Notes: generated by a model not told the origin, from the sequence alone. DNA of 64,000 nucleotides from JANWXR01 sp964608265 (GCA_964608265.1 CAZSNP010000003.1:62001-126000); one strand, 5' to 3'; numbered from the stretch's first letter, positions 41,128-49,219 are shown. Program-made: numbers and translations.

Positions 41128-42639
41128 ATGGCTCTTGCCAGCAAATCCGAGACGAAAGCGCAACTCAAATTGACAGGCGCTGGCGCGCGGCGCGGCGAGC
41201 AGGTGCTGCAGCGATTGCGCGAACGGCCGCCGGCGATCTGGTACAAGGGTGAACGGGTCGTGGATGTGACGGCGCACCCGGCGCTCAGGAACGGCGCGCA
41301 CTCGCTGGCGCGGCTGTACGACCTGCAGTGGGAGAAAGCCGAGATCAGCCTGTACGACTCGCCGAGCAGCGGCCACAAGGTCAACCGCTCGTTCATGCTG
41401 CCGAAGACGCACGACGAGTTGCGCTCCATCAGCCGGGCGATGAAGGTGTGGGCCGATGCCACCTTCGGCATGATGGGCCGCGTGCCCGATTATCTCAACC
41501 GCGCGCTGGCCGGGTACGCCGCCGGCGCCGCCTTCCTGGCCGAGGCCGACCCGCGCTTCGGCGACAACGCGCGCCGCTACTACGAGTACGTGCGCGAGAA
41601 CGACCTGTGCCTCACGCACACCCTCATCACCCCGCAGGCCAACCGCGCGGTGAACACCGCCAAACAGGCCGACCCGTTCCTCGCCGCGCGCATCAAAGAC
41701 GAGACCGACGCCGGGCTGGTGATCCGCGGCTGCCGCATGCTGGCCACGCTCCCCATCTCCGACGAGATCATGGTCTTCCCCTCGACGCTGCTCAAGAATC
41801 AGGATGAGGACGCGCCGTATGCCTACGGCTTCTGCATCCCCAACAACACGCCCGGCCTGAAGTTCATCTGCCGCGAGAGTTTCGATTACGGCCGCTCGCG
41901 TTACGATCACCCGCTCGGCTCGCGCTTCGAGGAGATGGACGCCGTCGTGGTCTTCGACGATGTGTTCGTGCCGTGGGAGAACGTCTTTCTGTACAAGGAC
42001 GTGGCGCGCTGCAATCAGGCCTATGCCCGCACCGGCGCGGTCGTCAACATGAGCCATCAGGTGGTGGTGAAGAACATCGCCAAGACCGAGTTCGTGCTTG
42101 GGCTGGCGCAGTTGATGGTGCAGACCATCGGGGTCGAGGGCTTTCAGCACATTCAGGAGAAGCTGGCCGAGATCTGGGTCAACCTCGAAACGATGAAGGC
42201 CTTTCTGCGCGCGGCCGAGGCCGAGGCCGCGCTGGATGAGTGGGGGGTGATGCGGCCCGCGTGGGACCCGCTCGACGCGGCGCGCAATCTTTATCCGCGA
42301 CTGTACCCGCGCATGATCGAGATCATCCAGCAGATCGGCGCGAGCGGTTTCATGGCCACGCCGACCGAGGCCGATGTGCACGGCGCGCTGGCCGAGGACA
42401 TCCGCAAGTATTTTCAGGCCGCCCGCGCTGACGCGCACGAGCGCATCCCCATCTTTCGTCTGGCGTGGGATGCGGCCCTCTCGGCCTTCGGCTCGCGGCA
42501 GGTGCTGTACGAACGCTTCTTCTTCGGCGACCCGGTGCGCATGGCCGGCGCGCTCGTCGGCAACCACCAGTCGCAGCTCAATCAGCAAATGGAAAGAGTG
42601 CGTGAGTTCCTGAGGCAAGCCCAGACTGATTTGAGCTAA
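41128..42639 (+). CDS. hpaB: 4-hydroxyphenylacetate 3-monooxygenase, oxygenase component
   Basis: A 503-residue FADH2-dependent aromatic hydroxylase of the HpaB family (acyl-CoA dehydrogenase fold), converting 4-hydroxyphenylacetate to homoprotocatechuate. Typical segments: SLARLYDLQW, DLCLTHTLITPQANR, IRGCRMLATLPISDEIMVF, the IPNNTPGLKFICRESFDYGR region, and FDDVFVPWENVFLYKD. Length is as expected. Start at 41128 was selected since GAGGAG precedes it by seven bases; an ATG at 41113 in frame overlaps that site. It needs reduced flavin supplied by the next gene's product. Confidence 0.93.
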   Translation: MALASKSETKAQLKLTGAGARRGEQVLQRLRERPPAIWYKGERVVDVTAHPALRNGAHSLARLYDLQWEKAEISLYDSPSSGHKVNRSFMLPKTHDELRSISRAMKVWADATFGMMGRVPDYLNRALAGYAAGAAFLAEADPRFGDNARRYYEYVRENDLCLTHTLITPQANRAVNTAKQADPFLAARIKDETDAGLVIRGCRMLATLPISDEIMVFPSTLLKNQDEDAPYAYGFCIPNNTPGLKFICRESFDYGRSRYDHPLGSRFEEMDAVVVFDDVFVPWENVFLYKDVARCNQAYARTGAVVNMSHQVVVKNIAKTEFVLGLAQLMVQTIGVEGFQHIQEKLAEIWVNLETMKAFLRAAEAEAALDEWGVMRPAWDPLDAARNLYPRLYPRMIEIIQQIGASGFMATPTEADVHGALAEDIRKYFQAARADAHERIPIFRLAWDAALSAFGSRQVLYERFFFGDPVRMAGALVGNHQSQLNQQMERVREFLRQAQTDLS

Positions 42640-42641
42640 AA

Positions 42642-42714
42642 GCGTCGCGTGTCGAAGTGTCGAGTGTCAGTCTACGTGGATGACACTCGACACCCGACAC
42701 TGGACACTGTCACG
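42642..42714. repeat. Heptamer-word hairpin between hpaB and hpaC
   Basis: GTC words on the left step 7, 8, 7 nt; GAC words on the right step exactly 7 (42682, 42689, 42696, 42703). GTGTCGAGTGTCA (42657-42669) pairs perfectly with TGACACTCGACAC (42681-42693). The hpaC ATG follows two bases later. Confidence 0.7.
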
Positions 42715-42715
42715 T

Positions 42716-43270
42716 ATGACACTCGACCCTCGTACCTTTCGCAACACCCTCGGCCTGTTCGCCACCGGCGTCACGGTCATTGTCACGCAAGTCGGCGATG
42801 ACGCGCATGCGATGACGGCCAATGCGGTCTCGTCGCTCTCGCTCGACCCGATGCTGGTGCTGTTCTGCCCCGGCAAGAAAGCGCACATGGCGCAATTGCT
42901 CGACTCGATGACGGGCTTCAGCGTCAATATCCTGCGCGACGACCAGCAGGCGCTGTCAACATACTTCGCCGGCGGCTGGAAGGAGCCGGCCCCGCCGCCG
43001 TTCCGTTTTCGACCGGCGGAGTCTGCCCCACGACTTGAAGGCGCGCTGGCCTCGCTTCAATGCGAAAAGCATCAACTCATTGACGGCGGCGACCATTGGA
43101 TCGTGATTGGCCGCGTCGTGGCGCTGCATCAGGGCATCGAGCCGCGCAGGCCGCTGCTCTTTTTCGCCGGCCAATATCGGAACGTTGATTTCACCGTGGC
43201 CGCGCCCGCGCCGGATTTGACGAACGTCGAGGACGAGCCGGCGCACATCTTTTACGACCCGTGGCGCTGA
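42716..43270 (+). CDS. hpaC: Flavin reductase (HpaC-like)
   Basis: A 184-residue flavin reductase of the HpaC/DIM6 family, providing FADH2 to HpaB with NADH as donor. The core FMN/FAD-binding motifs are FATGVTVIVTQ, HAMTANAVSSLSLDPMLVLF and GFSVNILRDDQQALSTYFAG, with LQCEKHQLIDGGDHWIVIGR near the end. Start ATG at 42716 (MTLDPRTFRN); an upstream in-frame ATG lies in the repeat and is rejected. The 76-bp spacer from hpaB is entirely a heptamer hairpin. Confidence 0.9.
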   Translation: MTLDPRTFRNTLGLFATGVTVIVTQVGDDAHAMTANAVSSLSLDPMLVLFCPGKKAHMAQLLDSMTGFSVNILRDDQQALSTYFAGGWKEPAPPPFRFRPAESAPRLEGALASLQCEKHQLIDGGDHWIVIGRVVALHQGIEPRRPLLFFAGQYRNVDFTVAAPAPDLTNVEDEPAHIFYDPWR

Positions 43271-43284
43271 CGAGAACGAGTCAG

Positions 43285-43306
43285 GATTGAAGATAAATCG
43301 TCAATC
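43285..43306. repeat. Small inverted repeat between hpaC and hpaD
   Basis: GATTGAAGAT and ATCGTCAATC pair with one mismatch around AA. Position resembles that of the heptamer hairpins but it is too short to show a word period. Confidence 0.3.
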
Positions 43307-43330
43307 ATCACGCTCCACCCTTCTACCGCA

Positions 43331-44323
43331 ATGACCTTCAACATCACCCGCTGCGCGCACGCCGAACTGCGTGTCACCGACCTCGACGCCGCACATGACT
43401 TTTACGTGGACGCGCTCGGGCTGCTCGAAATAGACCGCGACGCCGGCCGCCTCTACCTCGGCGCGATGGAGGAGCGCGACAAGTATTGCCTCGTGCTGCG
43501 GCGCGCCGCGAGCCCCGGCGTCGGCCACCTCGCCTTTCGCGTCGCGAACGAATCCGACCTCGGCGCGCTGCAGCGTGTTTACGCTGAGGCCGGCCTGCCC
43601 ACGCGCTGGGTCGAAGCCGGCACGGTCGAGCGCGGGCAGGGGCGGGCGCTGCGCGTGCAGGACCCGAGCGGCCTGCCGGTCGAGTTCTTCCACGCCATCG
43701 CGCAGCGCGAGCGCAGGTTGCAACACTTCCACGAGTATCGCGGCGCGAACGTGATGCGGATTGACCACTTCAATTGCCAGGTGCCCGAGGTGCAGACGGC
43801 GTACGATTGGTGGACGAAGCAGATGGGTTTCTATCTTTCGGAGTACACCGTCAGCGACCCGCCCGGCCCCGAGCGGTTGTGGGCGGCGTGGCTGCACCGC
43901 AAGCAAAACGTCCATGACCTGGCGCTGATGAACGGCCTCGGCCCGAGGCTCCATCACATCGGCATGTGGTTGCAGGATACGGGCAGCGTGCTGCGCGCGT
44001 GCGACATTCTGGCGGCGCGGGGGCGGGTGGGGCAGATCGAGCGCGGGCCGGGGCGGCACGGCCTGAGCAACGCGTTCTTCTTGTATCTGCGCGACCCCGA
44101 TGGAAACCGCATCGAGCTGTACACCAGCGACTACCTCATCCCCGACCCCGACTTCGCGCCGATCAAGTGGACGCTGAGCGATCCGCGCCGCGCGACGTTC
44201 TGGGGCCACTACGCGCCGAAGAGCTGGTTCGAGGAAGCGTCGCCCTGCGAGGACATCCTCACCGGCGAACTGCTGCCCACGCGCCAGCCGGTGATGCAGG
44301 GCACGCCTGATTTTGCCACTTAA
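43331..44323 (+). CDS. hpaD: 3,4-dihydroxyphenylacetate 2,3-dioxygenase
   Basis: A 330-residue extradiol dioxygenase of the vicinal-oxygen-chelate type that opens the ring of homoprotocatechuate. Two VOC modules are visible; the C-terminal one carries the Fe/Mn ligands: His in MRIDHFNCQV, His in RLHHIGMWLQD and Glu in DGNRIELYTSDY. The protein ends in the lid region with WGHYAPKSWFEEASP, as in the well-studied HPCD enzymes. It is the last gene of the hpa operon here, followed by a palindromic element. Length is normal. Confidence 0.93.
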   Translation: MTFNITRCAHAELRVTDLDAAHDFYVDALGLLEIDRDAGRLYLGAMEERDKYCLVLRRAASPGVGHLAFRVANESDLGALQRVYAEAGLPTRWVEAGTVERGQGRALRVQDPSGLPVEFFHAIAQRERRLQHFHEYRGANVMRIDHFNCQVPEVQTAYDWWTKQMGFYLSEYTVSDPPGPERLWAAWLHRKQNVHDLALMNGLGPRLHHIGMWLQDTGSVLRACDILAARGRVGQIERGPGRHGLSNAFFLYLRDPDGNRIELYTSDYLIPDPDFAPIKWTLSDPRRATFWGHYAPKSWFEEASPCEDILTGELLPTRQPVMQGTPDFAT

Positions 44324-44331
44324 TCAGTTTG

Positions 44332-44418
44332 TGTCACCCCGAGCGAAGCGAGGGGTCTCTGGCTTGATAATAGGCGGGTCAGATGAGCCAGAGATGTCTC
44401 GCCCCGCTCGACATGACA
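44332..44418. repeat. TGTCA-ended palindromic element, copy 2
   Basis: Begins TGTCACCCCGAGCGAAGC and ends CGCTCGACATGACA, with inner inverted repeats TCTCTGGC / GCCAGAGA. It lies directly after hpaD and may act as a terminator for the operon. Confidence 0.6.
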
Positions 44419-44442
44419 CGAAGATAATGACGCTGACTTTGA

Positions 44443-44448
44443 TATAAT
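44443..44448 (+). promoter_or_regulatory. TATAAT -10 element before the small Cys-rich gene
   Basis: TTGATATAATCG gives a perfect -10 with preceding TG-like bases, 46 bp before the ATG at 44495. No strong -35. Confidence 0.45.
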
Positions 44449-44494
44449 CGCGCCGCACTCAAACCCGAGACTCGATAACTGAAACGATTACGCT

Positions 44495-44722
44495 ATGCCG
44501 ACTGCCCAGGAACTCGCCGCGGCCCTCGACCGCCTGAAGAAGAACGACCGCGTCACGCTGATCCGCGTCGCGGTGCCGGGCGATGCCTGCCCGGTGTGCA
44601 TGTCGCTTCAGGGCGCGTATCCGAAAGAGGCCGTGCCCGTGCTGCCACCGGATGGGTGTTCGTGCCCCGGTGGCCGCTCGCGGGTGCATTACGAGCCGGT
44701 GCTGGCGGAGATTTATCCGTAA
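44495..44722 (+). CDS. Small cysteine-rich protein, possible metal-binding
   Basis: A 75-residue protein. After a helical start (AQELAAALDRLKKNDRVTLIR) it shows DACPVCMSLQGAYPKEAVPV followed by LPPDGCSCPGG, giving a CxxC and a CxC pair separated by about 20 residues, a pattern compatible with a small zinc site. It ends PVLAEIYP. I do not recognise a characterised family. It has its own -10 element and is convergent with the nucleotidyltransferase gene 20 bp away. Codon usage matches the neighbours, so it is probably real. Confidence 0.65.
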   Translation: MPTAQELAAALDRLKKNDRVTLIRVAVPGDACPVCMSLQGAYPKEAVPVLPPDGCSCPGGRSRVHYEPVLAEIYP

Positions 44723-44742
44723 GGGGAACGCTGTTGATTGCC

Positions 44743-46386
44743 CTACGCCCCGTTCATCCCCAACACATGCCGCGCCAATCGCATCGCTGAGTCGCGATCG
44801 GTTACCTCCCCGGCGGCCTGCGCCTCGCGGATCGCCTCGAGCACTTCCCCGATCTTCGGGCCGGGCTTCAGCCCCAACTCTGAGATCAAATCATCGCCGT
44901 TGACGAGCGCGGGCGGCGCGACGTGCGTCGCGCGTTTCTCGAAATACGCCTCGAGCAGTTTGAAGCAGCCGGCGAGGTGTTGCGCCCACTCATCCTGCGG
45001 CGGCGGGCTCCCGCCGAACTTGCCGAGATAATCGGCCAGCGAGAGCAACACGATGTCCACCCCCGCTGCGCCGGTATCACGCCAGAAGCGATAGACCGCG
45101 CGCGACGACGGCTCGCCCGCCTTCGACAGCAAGCGCGGGCGCATGTGATCCGCTACGATGGTCCGCGCGTGCCTGATCTCATCCGTGCTGAAGCGCAGAC
45201 GCGTCATCACAACTTGGGTCAGCTCGGCGCTGAGGTTTTCGTGATCGAGGAAGCGGATTCGGCCATCGGCCTCGACGGTGCGGGTCCCCGGTTTGGCGGC
45301 GTCGTGCAGCAATGCGGCCAGCATCAGCACCCAGCGCACCGGGCGTTCGCTCGATAGCGAGGCCGACAGATGGTCGTTGAGTTGCTGGCGGTAACGACCG
45401 AACCGCACCGCGACCAGGCCGAGGATGAGATCGGAGGCTGCGTCCACGTCGTGCCGCAGGCCGAGGATGCGCAGCACTTCCTCCAGGCGGGTGACGACGG
45501 CCAGCGTGTGTTCCCACACATCCAGCGTCGTGTGCGGGGGCGATTGCGTCACGCCCTTGAGCGCGGTCAGCTCGGGGATGATGTGTTTGAGCAGGCCCAG
45601 CAGGTCGAGCGCGCGCAGACCGGCGGCTGGTTGCGGGCCGCCGAGGCAACGGATGAACTCATCGCGAATACGCTCCGCTGAAACGCGAGCGAGCGCAGCG
45701 GCCTCGGCCCTGATGGCTTCGCGCGTGGCCTTATCGATCGTGAAGCCGAGTTCCGCTGCATGCCGCACGGCGCGCAGGCCGCGCAATGGGTCATCGGCGA
45801 TGGCCGCCGGCCCGCAGGCGCGGATCACCTTCGCGCGCAGATCCTGTTGGCCGCGCAACGGGTCAATGAGTGAGTCGAGCGCCGTCAGCGAAACCGCCAT
45901 GGCGTTGAGGGTGAAGTCGCGCGCGGCGAGGTCGGCGTACAAGTCGTGGCCGCGCAACGTGGCGAAGTCGAGCGTGTGGGTGAATCCGTCCGCCTCGCGC
46001 AGGATGACGCGCCCGGTGCCGCGCTCGGCGTCCAGCGGGTAGAACGGCGCCCGCAACGAGTCGCCGACCGCGCGGGCCACCGCCAGCCCGTCCCCGTCCA
46101 CGGCAAAATCCACATCACGCACGCGCCGGTTGAGGATCACATCGCGCACTGCGCCGCCCACCAGCCACACCCTGGCGGGATCGGGGAGCGCGCGCCCCAC
46201 CACGTGGACGATGGCGGGCAGTTCGTAATCGAACGGCTCGGGGACGAAGACGACCTGCGGCTGGGCTTTGGGCTGGGAGAGTTGGGCGCTGGCGCGGGCC
46301 GCCTCGGCGGTCGCCCCCACGGCGATCACTTCCTCGCGGACGAGGGCGACCCAGCGCCCGGCGTATTCGGCCAGTGACGGCGTCAT
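44743..46386 (-). CDS. tRNA nucleotidyltransferase / poly(A) polymerase family protein
   Basis: A 547-residue class II nucleotidyltransferase. Residues about 80-220 form the catalytic head: VWLVGGAVRDVILNR and RDVDFAVDGDG (two metal-binding Asp), then AARDFTLNAMAVSL and DPLRGLRAVRHAAELGF. About 270-450 is an HD domain (TLDVWEHTLAVVTRL, MLAALLHDAAKPGTRT, DHENLSAELTQ). The first 45 residues (YAGRWVALVREEVIAVGATA) look like a DUF5678-type strand-helix module, unusual in this enzyme. It could add CCA or A residues to tRNA 3' ends. Its start overlaps the stop of the upstream LLM gene by four bases (ATGA). Confidence 0.88.
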   Translation of the reverse strand: MTPSLAEYAGRWVALVREEVIAVGATAEAARASAQLSQPKAQPQVVFVPEPFDYELPAIVHVVGRALPDPARVWLVGGAVRDVILNRRVRDVDFAVDGDGLAVARAVGDSLRAPFYPLDAERGTGRVILREADGFTHTLDFATLRGHDLYADLAARDFTLNAMAVSLTALDSLIDPLRGQQDLRAKVIRACGPAAIADDPLRGLRAVRHAAELGFTIDKATREAIRAEAAALARVSAERIRDEFIRCLGGPQPAAGLRALDLLGLLKHIIPELTALKGVTQSPPHTTLDVWEHTLAVVTRLEEVLRILGLRHDVDAASDLILGLVAVRFGRYRQQLNDHLSASLSSERPVRWVLMLAALLHDAAKPGTRTVEADGRIRFLDHENLSAELTQVVMTRLRFSTDEIRHARTIVADHMRPRLLSKAGEPSSRAVYRFWRDTGAAGVDIVLLSLADYLGKFGGSPPPQDEWAQHLAGCFKLLEAYFEKRATHVAPPALVNGDDLISELGLKPGPKIGEVLEAIREAQAAGEVTDRDSAMRLARHVLGMNGA

Positions 46387-47495
46387 GGCGCGACGGGCGA
46401 CCGGAGCTCGGCGCGCACGGCCGGAGCGACGCGCGTGCCGAGCAACTCGATGGCCCGCATCATCCTGGCGTGGGGCAGCGTGCCGACGCCGAGTTGCAGC
46501 AGCAGTCGCCGATGGCCGAAGAGGCGATGCTGAAACAGTATCTTCTCGATGATCTCAGCGGGGCTGCCGACGAACTCCGCGCCGCGCAGGGTGCGCGCGG
46601 CCTCGAACTGCTGGCGCGTCACCGGCGGCCAGCCGCGCTCGCGCCCGATCTTGCTCATCATGGCGGCATACGACGGGAAGTAGTCGTCGGCGGCCTGGCG
46701 CGACTCATCGGCGATGAAACCGTGCGAGTTGATGCTGAGCGGCAATTGGGCCGGGTCGTGCCCGGCGCGCCGCGCCGCTTCGCGATACAACTCGACCAGG
46801 GGCGTGAAACGCTCGGGCATGCCGCCGATGATGGCCAGCGCCATCGGCAGCCCGAGGCCCGCCGCGCGCACCACCGACTCGGGCGTGCCGCCGACCGCGA
46901 CCCAGATCGGCAATGGCTGCTGAACCGGGCGCGGATACACACCGGAGTCGCTCAGCGGCGCGCGATGCCGGCCCGACCACGTCATCCGCTCGGCCTCGCG
47001 CAGTCGCAGCAGCAACTCCAGCTTTTCGGAGAAGAGCGAGTCGTAGTCGCGCAGGTCGTAGCCGAAGAGCGGGAACGATTCGATGAACGAGCCGCGCCCG
47101 GCCATGATCTCGGCGCGACCGTTCGAGAGCAGGTCGAGCGTGGCGAAGCGCTGAAAGACGCGCACCGGGTCGTCGGAGCTGAGCACCGTCACCGCGCTGG
47201 TGAGGCGGATGGTTTTGGTGCGCGCCGCCGCCATCGCCAGGATGACCTCCGGCGCGGACGAGAGAAAATCGGGGCGATGGTGCTCGCCAATGCCGAAGAC
47301 ATCCAGCCCGACCTGATCGGCCAGCTCGATGGTCTCGATGAGGTTGCGCATGCGCAGCGCCGGGCTGAGGAGCTGCCCGGTGGCGGGGTCGGGCGTCAAC
47401 TCCACAAAGGAGTACAGGCCCAACTCGAACGCGCCCGGTGGGGTGGGTGGCCGATGGGCGGAAATCGTCGCTCCGTCAGTGGATGGTGAAACCAC
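46383..47495 (-). CDS. LLM-class flavin-dependent oxidoreductase
   Basis: A bacterial luciferase-like monooxygenase-fold protein of about 350-370 residues (F420 or FMN dependent, TIM barrel). Characteristic stretches are FELGLYSFVELTPDPATG, IELADQVGLDVFGIGEHHRP, IRLTSAVTVLSSDDPVRVFQ, RAEIMAGRGSFIESFPLFGY and PLPIWVAVGGTPESVVRAAG. The start is unclear: there is no ATG between the stop of the preceding gene and the conserved FELG; GTG at 47495, overlapping that gene by 20 bases, is the best candidate. Coupled to the nucleotidyltransferase by a 4-base overlap. The substrate is unknown. Confidence 0.85.
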   Translation of the reverse strand: MVSPSTDGATISAHRPPTPPGAFELGLYSFVELTPDPATGQLLSPALRMRNLIETIELADQVGLDVFGIGEHHRPDFLSSAPEVILAMAAARTKTIRLTSAVTVLSSDDPVRVFQRFATLDLLSNGRAEIMAGRGSFIESFPLFGYDLRDYDSLFSEKLELLLRLREAERMTWSGRHRAPLSDSGVYPRPVQQPLPIWVAVGGTPESVVRAAGLGLPMALAIIGGMPERFTPLVELYREAARRAGHDPAQLPLSINSHGFIADESRQAADDYFPSYAAMMSKIGRERGWPPVTRQQFEAARTLRGAEFVGSPAEIIEKILFQHRLFGHRRLLLQLGVGTLPHARMMRAIELLGTRVAPAVRAELRSPVAP

Positions 47496-48627
47496 TCTTG
47501 ACAATCCCGATGTAGGGCAAGTGGCGATAGTATTCGTCCACGTCCAGCCCGTAACCGACGACAAAGTGATTGGGGATGGTGAAGCCGACGTAGTCGAGCG
47601 GCACGGGCGTCACGCGGCGTTCGGCCTTATCGAGCAACGCGCAGATTTTGAGCGAGGCCGGCCTGCGCGCGGCGAGCAAATCCATCACCTTGGCAATGGT
47701 GTGGCCGGTGTCGACGATGTCTTCGATGACGAGCACGTGGCGATCTTCAATGTCTTGCACGACATCCATGGCGATGCGCACCTGCCCCGACGATTTGCGG
47801 ACGCCGGGATCGTACGAGCTGATGGCCATAAAATCCACGACCGGGTTGATGGTGAGCGCGCGCATCAAATCGGTCAGGAAGATCACCGCCCCGCGCAGGA
47901 TGCAAAGCAACATCACCTCTTTGCCCTCGTAGTCGCGGCTGATCTCGGCGCCCAGCTCGACCACGCGCGCCCGGAGTTGTTCCTCGCTGATGAGGATGCC
48001 GGCCAGCATCTCCGGCTGCCCGTCGGGCGCCGGCTGGATGGCGCTGGCTTCCTTCGGTTTGCGCGGGACGATGTGGTGCTCGCGGCAGCGGGCTTGGTAC
48101 ATCTCGCTGGCGCCGACGACGACCACCGGATCGTCGTACGAGGCCGGGTTGCCGTTGATCAGCCGCTGCGTGCGCGAGGCCTCATCGCCGCACACCGCGC
48201 AGATGGCGTGCAGCTTGTCCACGCTCTCGGCCAGCGAGAAGAAGTCGGGCATGGCCCCAAACGGTTCGCCGCGAAAATCCTGATCGAGCCCGGCGACGAT
48301 GACGCGCACCCCGCGCGCCGCCAGCGCCCGCGCCACGCCGACGATTTCCGGCGGAAAAAACTGGGCCTCATCCAGCGCCACCACCGTGGTCTCCGCTTTC
48401 ACCAGCGGCAGGATCTCCGTCACCAGCGCCACCGGCGTGGCCTCGAACTCGCTGCCGGCGTGTGATTTCACTTTCTCGATCGAATAGCGATTGTCGATAA
48501 CGGGCTTGAAGACCTGAACACTCTGGCGGGCGATGCGGGCGCGGCGCAGCCGGCGGATCAGCTCCTCGGTCTTGCCGCTGAACATCGAGCCGGTGATGAC
48601 TTCAATTGAGCCGTTGGTATGTTTCAT
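47476..48627 (-). CDS. Thymidine kinase fused to hypoxanthine phosphoribosyltransferase
   Basis: One 383-codon frame encodes two full salvage enzymes. Residues 1-195: thymidine kinase, with P-loop GSMFSGKT (13-20), ALDEAQFF (Asp86), and zinc ligands Cys143, Cys146 and Cys181 in CAVCGDEASRTQRL and ARCREHH; YDDPVVVVGASEMY is the lasso region. After a 15-residue linker (about 192-207), residues 208-383 are a complete HPRT: LLCILRGAVIFLTDLMRAL, SSYDPGVRKSSGQV, the PRPP site VLVIEDIVDTGHT (298-310), and the C-terminal GFTIPNHFVVGYGLDVDEYY. It would make dTMP and IMP/GMP. Start at 48627 (MKHTNGS). Downstream of L31 and its terminator. Confidence 0.9.
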   Translation of the reverse strand: MKHTNGSIEVITGSMFSGKTEELIRRLRRARIARQSVQVFKPVIDNRYSIEKVKSHAGSEFEATPVALVTEILPLVKAETTVVALDEAQFFPPEIVGVARALAARGVRVIVAGLDQDFRGEPFGAMPDFFSLAESVDKLHAICAVCGDEASRTQRLINGNPASYDDPVVVVGASEMYQARCREHHIVPRKPKEASAIQPAPDGQPEMLAGILISEEQLRARVVELGAEISRDYEGKEVMLLCILRGAVIFLTDLMRALTINPVVDFMAISSYDPGVRKSSGQVRIAMDVVQDIEDRHVLVIEDIVDTGHTIAKVMDLLAARRPASLKICALLDKAERRVTPVPLDYVGFTIPNHFVVGYGLDVDEYYRHLPYIGIVKSGFTIH

Positions 48628-48691
48628 GGAACGGTGCCAGGTTTCGCAAAGGGGGTGACTTGGAATGAGCCGATTGTAGCCAATCCGTCGC

Positions 48692-48728
48692 AAAACAAAA
48701 AGGCAGATGTCCTCGCGGAACATCTGCC
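48692..48728 (-). terminator. Intrinsic terminator after rpmE
   Basis: Perfect 9-bp stem GGCAGATGT/ACATCTGCC with a 9-nt loop, followed on the minus strand by TTTTTGTTTTG. It lies 20 bp past the rpmE stop and separates the ribosomal genes from the thymidine kinase fusion gene. Confidence 0.88.
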
Positions 48729-48748
48729 GTAAGTTGGTCCTTCCCGGG

Positions 48749-49219
48749 TCAGGCCGCTTCGCCCTCGGCCTCGTCCTTGAGGAAGCCGCGCGCGCGCAGA
48801 CGCTTCTTCACATCAATCAGGTTCTTGCGGCCCATGCCGTCGAGGGCCAGCACCTCATCGTCGCCGGCCTTGAGCTTCTCGACGACGTCGGTCACGGTGT
48901 TGAGGCCGGCCGCCGTCAACACACCGACCACGCGCTCATCCAGCCCCAGCCCGGTGATGGATTGATCGGCCGAGACTTTGGCCGCCTCGCGCGCCGTTTG
49001 CTGCTGCTGAAATTGGGTGCGGGCTTCGAGCTTCTTGTAGAAGCGATCCACCTGGCCTTCGGTGTCCACGATGCGCTGCTCGCCGGTGAAGAACGGGTGG
49101 CACTTGTAGCACACGTCGGTGTGGATTTCGCCCCTGGTCGAACCCGTCGTCCACGTGTTGCCGCATGCGCAGGTCACCCTGGCCTCGGCGTGATACTTCG
49201 GATGAATTTTCTCTTTCAT
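48749..49219 (-). CDS. rpmE: Ribosomal protein L31 with a C-terminal alpha-CTD-like helix-hairpin-helix domain
   Basis: A 156-residue protein; ordinary L31 has 70-90 residues. Residues 1-75 are a zinc-type (C+) L31: CACG with Cys17 and Cys19, CYKCHPFFTGEQR with Cys37 and Cys40, and VDRFYKKLEAR. Residues 91-145 (LGLDERVVGVLTAAGLNTVT ... LALDGMGRKNLIDVKKRL) closely resemble the helix-hairpin-helix fold of the RNA polymerase alpha-subunit C-terminal domain (LGLS..VLNAL..AGI.TV.DL ... GLG.KSL.EI), which binds DNA or partner proteins. The two parts are joined by a Gln/Ala linker. It is followed by its own terminator. Confidence 0.85.
   Translation of the reverse strand: MKEKIHPKYHAEARVTCACGNTWTTGSTRGEIHTDVCYKCHPFFTGEQRIVDTEGQVDRFYKKLEARTQFQQQQTAREAAKVSADQSITGLGLDERVVGVLTAAGLNTVTDVVEKLKAGDDEVLALDGMGRKNLIDVKKRLRARGFLKDEAEGEAA

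Noticed and set aside
40465..42618. 717-codon frame antisense to hpaE/hpaB
   Set aside because: It spans two well-supported genes on the other strand and has no recognisable domain.
37679..42714. CRISPR array made of short repeats
   Set aside because: Repeats are 7-nt words without spacers, differ between loci and are palindromic; no cas genes are present.
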